From positions 1-37,325 of the forward strand of contig JBAXPR010000024.1 in the NCBI GenBank assembly GCA_037132135.1: DNA of 37,325 nt. Reading direction: 5' to 3'. The first letter of the stretch is position 1; every line of letters starts with the position of its first letter. Shown here piece by piece: positions 31,502 to 37,325 of the stretch. The position numbers were made by a program, and so were the translations under genes. The notes beneath the pieces are model-generated. The model did no database searches and was not told where the DNA came from. It saw only the letters and a program-made list of their open reading frames with translations. This DNA is from BOG-933 sp037132135. Lineage in GTDB: Bacteria; Pseudomonadota; Alphaproteobacteria; Azospirillales; Azospirillaceae.

Positions 31502-32422
31502 TCAGACCAGGGCGCGGAGGAAGTCGGCCGAGGGCGCGAAGAAGGCGGCCCCGGTCACCGGGGTGGTGAAGTCGAGCAGGCGGTCGGCGTGGCCGTCGCC
31601 GTCGCGCCGGACCATGCGCTCCAGCATCCGCCGGAACGGCCGCGGGCTGCGGCAATAGGCGACGAAATAGAGTCCATGCTCCCTGGTGGTGCCATAGGGC
31701 AGGCTGTGACGAAGGATTTCCAGTTCGGCACCGTCCTCCTCGATCACCACCCGGGCGATGTGGGCCGAGGGTGGCTTGGCCGCACCCTCCAGTTCGCGGT
31801 CGTCGTCGCGGCTGCGGCCGATCGCGGCTTCCTGCTCAGCCAGCGCCAGGGCCTCCCAGCGCTCGAGATTGTGGACATAGCGCTGGATGCTGACATGGCT
31901 GCCGGCCGCGAACGCCGGATCCTCGTCACCGACCAGCGCCGCGCCCGCCCGCTCGTCGCCGCTGGGATTTTCGGTGCCGTCGACGAAACCGGTGAGATCG
32001 CGCCCGCCGAGATACTGGAAGCCGTTGATCTCCTCGACCAGCCGCACCGCCGGTCCGAGGTCGGCCATCAGCGTACGTGCCAGCGCGAAATTGACGTCAT
32101 GGCGGTCGGCGTGCAGGTGAGTGAAGAGATCCGCCGGGGTTGCCGGCGCCCGCCGCGGCCCGTCGGCCACGGGTTCAAACGGCACCAGGCCGAGCGGTTT
32201 CGGCTGCGGGAACAGGCGTGGCCACACCGCGGCGCCGAAGGCCAGCGAACTGACCAGCGACGGCTCCCCGAGTCGGTCCGCCGTTACCCGGGTCAGGGCG
32301 GGCAGGGCCGCTGCGACCCGGCGCACCCGCGCCGCCGCCGCCTCGCCCTCGCTCACCAGCGCGGTCAGGAACAGGCCGAACCGGCCGCCCCCGGCCAGGA
32401 TCGCCGATTGCGCTTCGCTCAT
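31502..32422 (-). CDS. DyP-type heme peroxidase
   Basis: This 306-residue peroxidase has the family motif GFVDGTENP, whose Asp is the distal catalytic residue, near residue 143, the proximal heme-ligand region SHVSIQRYVHNLERWEAL near 185 and GLYFVAYCRSPRPFRRML near 255. It resembles the YfeX/EfeB-related DyP group without a Tat signal, so it is cytoplasmic. It oxidises a range of substrates with H2O2. A GC-rich palindrome (CCGCCCGGGCGG) follows the stop and is then trailed by a short T-run on the minus strand, possibly a weak terminator. Confidence 0.92.
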   Translation of the reverse strand: MSEAQSAILAGGGRFGLFLTALVSEGEAAAARVRRVAAALPALTRVTADRLGEPSLVSSLAFGAAVWPRLFPQPKPLGLVPFEPVADGPRRAPATPADLFTHLHADRHDVNFALARTLMADLGPAVRLVEEINGFQYLGGRDLTGFVDGTENPSGDERAGAALVGDEDPAFAAGSHVSIQRYVHNLERWEALALAEQEAAIGRSRDDDRELEGAAKPPSAHIARVVIEEDGAELEILRHSLPYGTTREHGLYFVAYCRSPRPFRRMLERMVRRDGDGHADRLLDFTTPVTGAAFFAPSADFLRALV

Positions 32423-32723
32423 CCGCCCCGTCCTCCCTTGCCAAACGCCGGTCCCGCCGGTCGCCGGATCAGCATTCCAGGCTGTCATCGATTTATCAAC
32501 ATCCCAGCGCCGCAACGAGCCATCCTGCCCGTGCGCGCGCCCTCCGGGGCTGACGAACCGCCCGAGTCCGGTAGCGAGTGACCCGTTGATTTCGCAGCCG
32601 CGTTAGCGTATAATTTTATCTGAATTGAATTGGTATGCTGCCTGGATTGTATCGGGTTGTCATCGTGGAGTGCGAAAATCTCGGATTAGATCACTTCAGA
32701 GAGGAACCTGACGGACAACGGCC
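32423..32723. other. 301-bp gap between the divergent DyP and FlaG-like genes
   Basis: No gene is seen. It holds a strong promoter for the plus-strand gene at 32586-32614 followed by an AT-rich leader of about 100 nt with no obvious hairpin. No clear promoter for the minus-strand peroxidase gene could be picked out. Confidence 0.5.
32586..32614 (+). promoter_or_regulatory. Sigma70-type promoter of the FlaG-like gene
   Basis: TTGATT (32586-32591), exactly 17 bp, TATAAT (32609-32614) is the best sigma70 match in the window. Transcription should begin near 32621. Confidence 0.7.
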
Positions 32724-33131
32724 ATGGCCATCACAGCAACATCGAGCGTGTCGCCGCTACCGCAGCTTACCGCGCTCCAAGCCAAGCAGGTCAGCGACTA
32801 TACACCGCCGGCGACCACTGCAAAGTCGGTCAGCCTGCCGACCTACGCCAGCCCGATCTACAAGTTCGACCCGCTGGCCAAGCTGTCGATCGAGGTCATC
32901 CGCGACACCAGCACCGGCAGCGTCATCAGCCAGATTCCGCCGGAGCAGGTGGTGCAGCGCTATCGACTCGGCCAGATCACCGCCGCCACCAACGGCATCA
33001 GCGCCCAGACCAGCGCCCTGACCGCGGCCAATGCCGCCGCCGCCGGCGGTGCCGCAGGGGCCGGCACTGGCGCCAACGGGACCAGCGGCGCCGGCGGCAA
33101 GACCGGCTCTTCGGTATCGATTACGGTCTGA
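32724..33131 (+). CDS. FlaG-like small protein
   Basis: This is a 135-residue protein with a Ser/Thr-rich start. The middle part (YKFDPLAKLSIEVIRDTSTG and SVISQIPPEQVVQRYR, about 46-82) resembles the FlaG domain, where a strand pair IEVIRDxxTGxxIxQIPPEEV is typical. The last 40 residues are Ala/Gly low complexity. FlaG proteins affect flagellar filament length, but no flagellar gene is nearby, so the role is open. The single possible ATG lacks a strong ribosome binding site. A strong promoter 110 bp upstream suggests high expression. The radical SAM gene follows after 10 bp. Confidence 0.6.
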   Translation: MAITATSSVSPLPQLTALQAKQVSDYTPPATTAKSVSLPTYASPIYKFDPLAKLSIEVIRDTSTGSVISQIPPEQVVQRYRLGQITAATNGISAQTSALTAANAAAAGGAAGAGTGANGTSGAGGKTGSSVSITV

Positions 33132-33141
33132 TCGCCACCGC

Positions 33142-34017
33142 ATGATCTCCTATCATTTCCCGCTCTGGCGACCTCCTTCGGAGGGCGACAACCTGATCTT
33201 GCAGGCGACGCTGGGCTGCCGCTTCAACCGCTGCTCGTTCTGCTCGATGTACAAGGACAAGACCTATCAGGCCCGGCCGCTGGAGGCGGTGTTCGCCGAC
33301 ATCGACGATGCCGCCCGTGACTGGCCGGAGGCCCGCCGGGTCTTTCTCGCCGATGGCGACGCCTACGGCCTGCCCACGCCGACTCTGCTGGCCATCGCGG
33401 CCCGGCTCAAGGAGCGCTTTTCCGGCCTGCAGCGCCTTTCGGCCTACGCCACTCCCTTCAACATTCTGGCCAAGGAGCCCGAAGAGATTGCGGCGCTGCG
33501 GGCGGCCCGGCTGGGGCTGGTCTATCTTGGGGTTGAGAGCGGCGCCGACCGCCTGCTGAAGGCGATTGCCAAGGGCTCGGCCAGACAGATGGAGGGCGCG
33601 CTCGCCCGCGCCCGCGAAACCGGGCTCAAGGTCTCGGCGACGGTGATCCTCGGCCTGGGCGGGCAGGCGCACTGGCGGGAGCACATCGAAGCCACCGCGG
33701 CGCTGATCAGCCGCCAGCCGCCAACCTACCTCTCGACCCTGCAACTGGTGCTGGATCCGGCGGTCGCGCCCGGCTTCTTCGAGCGCTTCGGCGAGCCCTT
33801 CGCGTGGCAGGACGACCGGGGTGTGCTGGCCGAACTGCGGCTGCTGGTCGAACGGCTGGCGCCGCCGGCGCCGGTGATCTTCCGCTCCAACCATGCCAGC
33901 AACGCCCTGGCTCTGGCCGGCACCCTGCCCAGGGACCGCGACCGGCTGCTGGGCGAAATCGACGACGCGCTCAGCGGCGCCCAGCCGGTGCGGCCGCGCT
34001 GGCTACGCGGGCTGTGA
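33142..34017 (+). CDS. Radical SAM protein, substrate unknown
   Basis: This 291-residue protein has a radical SAM core. The cluster motif is GCRFNRCSFC, a CX4CX2C spacing found in one branch of COG1032-like proteins in place of the usual CX3CX2C. The SAM-binding region follows (FLADGDAYGLPTP), as do YLGVESGADRLLKAI and ATVILGLGG. There is no B12-binding domain or extra cluster motif. The reaction is not known. It overlaps the end of the convergent DUF934 gene by 15 bases. Confidence 0.85.
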   Translation: MISYHFPLWRPPSEGDNLILQATLGCRFNRCSFCSMYKDKTYQARPLEAVFADIDDAARDWPEARRVFLADGDAYGLPTPTLLAIAARLKERFSGLQRLSAYATPFNILAKEPEEIAALRAARLGLVYLGVESGADRLLKAIAKGSARQMEGALARARETGLKVSATVILGLGGQAHWREHIEATAALISRQPPTYLSTLQLVLDPAVAPGFFERFGEPFAWQDDRGVLAELRLLVERLAPPAPVIFRSNHASNALALAGTLPRDRDRLLGEIDDALSGAQPVRPRWLRGL

Positions 34018-34524
34018 GCCCGGCGTTGCCACCCGCCGCCTGAGGCTCGAGAGCGGCGATTCATCGATCGCCCCCGGCTGATAGGCGACCGTGATCTCGC
34101 TGAGGGCATGGCGCCAGTTGACCAGAGCGGCGCCGTCGGCGACCTCGACCGAGGTGAAGCCGGTGCGGACCAGGAACTGATACTGGTCGGCCAGAACATG
34201 GCCGAGCGCGCGGATTTCGCCGCGAAAGCCGTAATGCTCGCGCAGCTCGCGCGCGGTTGAAAACGGCCGGCCGTCGCGAAAGACCGGGAACTCCAGTGCC
34301 ACCAGGGTGAAGCGGTCGAGGTCGGCGGCGATCTCGTCGGCGCGCTCACTGCTTTTCAGCCGCACGCCCAGCGGCGTGTTGCGGGCTGAAAGCGCGGCGC
34401 GGTCGCGCCGCCACTCGGCCAGCCCGACGATCACCGGGCCATCGGGCAGCGGATCCGCGGCGCCGTCGGCGATCGTGATCCAGGGATTGTCGGCAACCGC
34501 GCCGTCCTTAAGCAGCAGGGCCAT
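34003..34524 (-). CDS. DUF934 family protein linked to sulfite reductase
   Basis: This 173-residue protein of the DUF934 family is found next to cysI in many alpha- and betaproteobacteria. Family features are VGLAEWRRDR near residue 45, FPVFRDGRPFSTARELREHYGFRGEIRALGHVL (in parts) near 90-120 and DQYQFLVRTGFTSVEV near 122. It is thought to take part in sulfite or nitrite reduction, without a proven activity. Its start overlaps the cysI end by 17 bases, so translation is coupled. Confidence 0.88.
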   Translation of the reverse strand: MALLLKDGAVADNPWITIADGAADPLPDGPVIVGLAEWRRDRAALSARNTPLGVRLKSSERADEIAADLDRFTLVALEFPVFRDGRPFSTARELREHYGFRGEIRALGHVLADQYQFLVRTGFTSVEVADGAALVNWRHALSEITVAYQPGAIDESPLSSLRRRVATPGSQPA

Positions 34525-36187
34525 AAACTCTCTCCCGGAAGGTCTTGGCGCCCAGGCGGGCGACGGTGTCGATGAAGCGTTCGCCTTCGAGGCGCCAGTC
34601 GAGGTACGCCGCGACCAGCCGCTCGATCTTGTCGGTGACCTCGTCATAACCGACCGCCGGGCCGACCACCACCCCCATCGCGGCGTCCTCGGTCGCCGAG
34701 CCGCCGACCGTGATCTGGTAGGTCTCGACGCCGTGCTTGTCGACCCCGAGCACACCGATATGGCCGACATGGTGATGACCGCAGGCATTGATGCAGCCGC
34801 TCATCTTGATCTTGAGTTCCCCGATGGCGTGCTGGCGTTCGGGGTCGGCGAAGCGCTGCGAAATCTGCTGGGCGAGCGGAATCGAGCGGGCGTTGGCGAG
34901 AGAGCAGTAATCCAGTCCCGGGCAGGCGATGATGTCGCCGATCAGTCCGGCGTTGGCGCTGTCGAGGCCGTGCCGGCCCAACTCCTGCCAGAGCAGGGGC
35001 AACTCGTCGCGCCGGACATGAGCCAGCACCAGATTCTGCTCGTGGCTGACCCGGAGTTCGCCGAAGCTGAACCGCTCGGCGAGGTCGGCCACCGCCTCCA
35101 TCTGCTCCGAGCTGGCGTCGCCGGGAATGCCGCCGGCCGGTTTGAGGGTGATGGTGACCACGGCATAGCCCGGCTGGCGGTGGGGCGTGACGTTGGTCCG
35201 GACCCAGCGGGCGAAGCCGGGGTCGCCGGCCGGTGCCGCGGCATCGGCCGGCGGCTCGGGCGGCAGCGTCTCGAACGGTGGCGGCGCGAAATGGCCGCGG
35301 ATGACCGCGACGATCTCGGGATCGAGCCGGTATTTCGGGCCGCGGATGCGCTCGAACTCGGCGTCGATCTGCTCGCGCAGCCTCGTGATGCCGACTTCGT
35401 GAACCAGAATCTTGATCCGCGCCTTATAGATGTTGTCGCGCCGGCCATACTGGTTGTAGATGCGCAGCACCGCTTCGAGATAGGCTAGGAGGTCCGCTTC
35501 GGGCAGGCCCTCGCGCAGCGCCTTGGCCAGATAGGGCGCCCGGCCCAGCCCGCCGCCGACGAAGATGTCGAAGCCGACCGCGCCCGCCGCCAGCGCCCGC
35601 GCCCGGATGCCGACGTCGTGGATCGCGATCGCGGCGCGGTCATGGGGGCTGCCGGTGATCGCGATCTTGAACTTCCTGGGCAGGAACGAGAACTCGGGGT
35701 GCAGCGTTGACCATTGGCGCAGGATTTCGGCGTAGACCCGCGGATCGACCAGTTCGTCGGCGGCGGCGCCGGCGAACTGGTCGGTGGTGACGTTGCGGAT
35801 GCAGTTGCCGCTGGTCTGGATCGCGTGCATGTCGACCGCGGCCAGTTCGTCGAGGATCGCCGGCACGTCGACCAGCCGTATCCAGTTGAACTGGAGATTC
35901 TGGCGGGTGGTGAAATGGCCGTAGCCGCGATCGTATTTGCGTCCGATCGCCGCCAGCCGGCGCAGCTGGGTCGCACTCAGCACGCCATAGGGCACGGCGA
36001 CGCGCAGCATGTAGGCGTGTAGCTGGAGATAAAGGCCGTTCATCAGGCGCAGCGGCCGGAACTCGGCCTCGCTCAGCTCGCCCGAGATGCGCCGCTCGAC
36101 CTGCCGGCGGAACTGCTCGACCCGCTCGGCCAGAAAGCGGCGATCGATCTCGTCATAGTGATACAGCCCGGCGTGCAGCTCGGTCAT
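34508..36187 (-). CDS. cysI: Sulfite reductase hemoprotein (nitrite/sulfite reductase family)
   Basis: This 559-residue siroheme and 4Fe-4S enzyme reduces sulfite to sulfide. Two ferredoxin-like half domains and siroheme-binding segments (RKYDRGYGHFTTRQNLQFNW, TSGNCIRNVTTD) lead to the cluster cysteines in ACPGLDYCSLA and SGCINACGHHHVGHIG. The protein resembles the ferredoxin-type or CysI-type found with DUF2849 and DUF934 genes in alphaproteobacteria. A nitrite reductase role is less likely given the context. The gene lies between these two, with a 25-bp gap upstream. cysH, common in this cluster, is not present. Confidence 0.92.
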   Translation of the reverse strand: MTELHAGLYHYDEIDRRFLAERVEQFRRQVERRISGELSEAEFRPLRLMNGLYLQLHAYMLRVAVPYGVLSATQLRRLAAIGRKYDRGYGHFTTRQNLQFNWIRLVDVPAILDELAAVDMHAIQTSGNCIRNVTTDQFAGAAADELVDPRVYAEILRQWSTLHPEFSFLPRKFKIAITGSPHDRAAIAIHDVGIRARALAAGAVGFDIFVGGGLGRAPYLAKALREGLPEADLLAYLEAVLRIYNQYGRRDNIYKARIKILVHEVGITRLREQIDAEFERIRGPKYRLDPEIVAVIRGHFAPPPFETLPPEPPADAAAPAGDPGFARWVRTNVTPHRQPGYAVVTITLKPAGGIPGDASSEQMEAVADLAERFSFGELRVSHEQNLVLAHVRRDELPLLWQELGRHGLDSANAGLIGDIIACPGLDYCSLANARSIPLAQQISQRFADPERQHAIGELKIKMSGCINACGHHHVGHIGVLGVDKHGVETYQITVGGSATEDAAMGVVVGPAVGYDEVTDKIERLVAAYLDWRLEGERFIDTVARLGAKTFRERVYGPAA

Positions 36188-36212
36188 GCCCCATACCTCC
36201 GCGAAAAAGCCA

Positions 36213-36527
36213 TTACGGCTGCTGCCCGGCCTGAATGCCGAGATCGGTCCGGACGCTGGGGCCGTGGGAGCGGATCTGCTCGCGCGGACTGCGCGGGCGC
36301 GGCCCGCTCTCCGCCAGCGCGACCTCGATCAGATAGGGTTCGATCACCCCCGAGCGAAGCGCCGCCTCCCGTGCCCGCGCCAGTGCCGACTCGGCCCCGG
36401 CCCCCTCGAAAACCGCCGCCGCGGCGATCGTGGGCTGCCAGCCATCGTCGGCGCCGAACCACACCGCGCCGCCGCTGTCGAGCCGGTTCGCTGTTACCAC
36501 CTTCAATCCGTCTGCCAAGCGTGCCAT
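36213..36527 (-). CDS. DUF2849 family protein, first gene of the cysI operon
   Basis: This 104-residue protein of the DUF2849 family begins ARLADGLKVVTANRLDSGGAVWF, the family's typical start, followed by helix-rich sequence with ESALARAREAALRSGVIEPYLIEVAL. The family is nearly always just upstream of cysI in alphaproteobacteria and has no known activity. ATG 36527 is chosen over 36536 because AAGGG lies nine bases before it. Confidence 0.85.
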   Translation of the reverse strand: MARLADGLKVVTANRLDSGGAVWFGADDGWQPTIAAAAVFEGAGAESALARAREAALRSGVIEPYLIEVALAESGPRPRSPREQIRSHGPSVRTDLGIQAGQQP

Positions 36528-36566
36528 GCTGTCCATCCCTTGCCGCCAACCCCCGCGGACGCCTGA

Positions 36567-36594
36567 TTTAAACTACATGACCGGAGGTCGACAA
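36567..36594 (-). promoter_or_regulatory. Candidate promoter of the DUF2849-cysI-DUF934 operon
   Basis: On the minus strand TTGTCG (36589-36594), 16 bp, TTTAAA (36567-36572) is a moderate match. The intergenic DNA next to it (36600-36640) is AT-rich and carries AAATTTC twice, which could be a regulator site shared with the divergent gene. Confidence 0.35.
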
Positions 36595-36649
36595 GGCGAA
36601 TCTGTTTTTCAAATTTCACGAATAAATTTCGTTATTTTTCGAGGCGGGA

Positions 36650-37276
36650 ATGATCTCATCGCGAAGCCTGCTGCCGGCTCTGCTTCACGCTGAACGCCAG
36701 GGCCGGGTGACCTTTCTCGCCCGCGGCCCCGACGAGGCGCGCTACTGGTCGGTGCTCGGTCTCACTCAGGGCGGCCTGCGGGGCTGGGTCGCGGGGACTA
36801 CCCATTATGTCGTTGAAGAGCCATTGGAAAGCTGGATCGAGCCGCCGCTGACCGACGATTGGCGCCGGGCCTGGGGCAGCGGCGGCGGCTCGCTGCCGAC
36901 CCCGATGGTCTTCGTCGAGGCCGGCGGGCTCGGCGAATGGCTGCTGATTTCGGCCGCCGAAACCGCCGATATACTCGGCCGCCGCTCCTTGCATTGGGCG
37001 CTGGCCATCAGCCGTCCCGAGGGTCGCTGGCTGGCCGTGCCGCCCCTGGGCTATGTCAGCCATGATGGCACGCCCGCCCTCGATCCCCGGTTTGGCGAGC
37101 GCGAGATCATCACGTCACTGGGCGAGGGCATGCATGTGCTGGCGGCGCTGTCGGTCCGGTTGGCGGCGGCAACACTGAGACTCTCCTTGCTCTGCGACAA
37201 GGTGGAACTGCCGGTGCTGAAGATCGGCCCCGGACAGTCGATCGTCAACGAGTGGTATTCGGTGACCCGGCGCTAA
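36650..37276 (+). CDS. Unassigned protein of 208 residues
   Basis: I do not recognise this protein. It is soluble, with no signal peptide or membrane segment, mixed in strand and helix, and contains many Trp residues. Segments such as YWSVLGLTQGGLRGWVAGTTHYVVEEP and RSLHWALAISRPEGRWLAVPPLGYV (given in part) look well ordered, so it is probably a real folded protein. GAGG lies five bases before the ATG and the codon pattern matches neighbours. It is divergent from the cysI operon across a 122-bp AT-rich gap and ends 49 bp before the window edge, where nothing further is seen. Confidence 0.7.
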   Translation: MISSRSLLPALLHAERQGRVTFLARGPDEARYWSVLGLTQGGLRGWVAGTTHYVVEEPLESWIEPPLTDDWRRAWGSGGGSLPTPMVFVEAGGLGEWLLISAAETADILGRRSLHWALAISRPEGRWLAVPPLGYVSHDGTPALDPRFGEREIITSLGEGMHVLAALSVRLAAATLRLSLLCDKVELPVLKIGPGQSIVNEWYSVTRR

Positions 37277-37325
37277 GCCGAAGTTTGCACTTTCCGTTAC
37301 ATGAAACCCTAGGCAATCCGCCAGT

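Overview
This is a gene-dense, GC-rich chromosomal window that looks alphaproteobacterial, most likely Rhodospirillales. The signs are an ATP synthase F0 set with two unlike b-type subunits (b' and b), the order pdxJ-acpS-lepB-rnc-era, the hopanoid-linked epimerase HpnA, cysI flanked by DUF2849 and DUF934 genes, and a candidate alphaproteobacterial sRNA of the suhB/mmgR (alpha-r8) family. I see no insertion sequence, prophage, CRISPR array, tRNA or rRNA. The genus cannot be fixed from the sequence alone. Almost all of it is ordinary core genome, with an arsenic-resistance operon and a few small unassigned genes as the accessory parts.

Layout. 1-1862 (minus): minC-minD-minE division-site operon, minE cut by the left edge. 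1863-2551: a long gap with an orphan intrinsic terminator and a perfect 10-bp palindrome before phoH (2552-3298). 3345-7612 (plus): arsenic operon made of an ArsR-ArsC fusion, acr3, arsD and arsA behind a perfect ArsR-type dyad. 8059-11168 (plus): F0 genes in the unusual order c, then I-a-b'-b, with c alone between its own leader and a strong terminator. 11281-12917 (minus): glucokinase and a uracil-DNA-glycosylase-like protein. About 13205-13290 (plus): candidate suhB/mmgR sRNA. 13289-15806: pspF divergent from pspABC, with a textbook sigma54 promoter. 15856-16281: a Cys-rich lipoprotein with repeated CX3C pairs. 16303-18537: hpnA, an ErpA/IscA-type protein and xthA. 18573-22976: a rubrerythrin-like protein, then a run of protein-quality and housekeeping genes (CnoX-like, LonN domain, NfeD, Trm112, Smr), then a bacteriohemerythrin. 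23027-28977 (plus): leuA with a probable leaderless leader peptide, a glutaredoxin-type ArsC, and pdxJ-acpS-lepB-rnc-era. 28967-32422 (minus): a CII-like protein, an Rrf2 regulator, a rhodanese, cysE and a DyP peroxidase. 32724-34017 (plus): a FlaG-like protein and a radical SAM protein. 34003-36527 (minus): DUF934, cysI and DUF2849. 36650-37276: an unassigned gene.

Genes that work together: the ars operon senses, reduces, chaperones and exports arsenic; a second, unrelated arsenate reductase lies 17 kb away. Serine acetyltransferase, a rhodanese, a Cys-containing Rrf2 regulator and sulfite reductase put two sulfur/cysteine clusters within 7 kb. The Psp genes form a complete sigma54-controlled envelope-stress module. 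The observations most worth following up are the sRNA, the displaced monocistronic atpE, the ArsR-ArsC fusion, the CX3C lipoprotein and the leuA leader.
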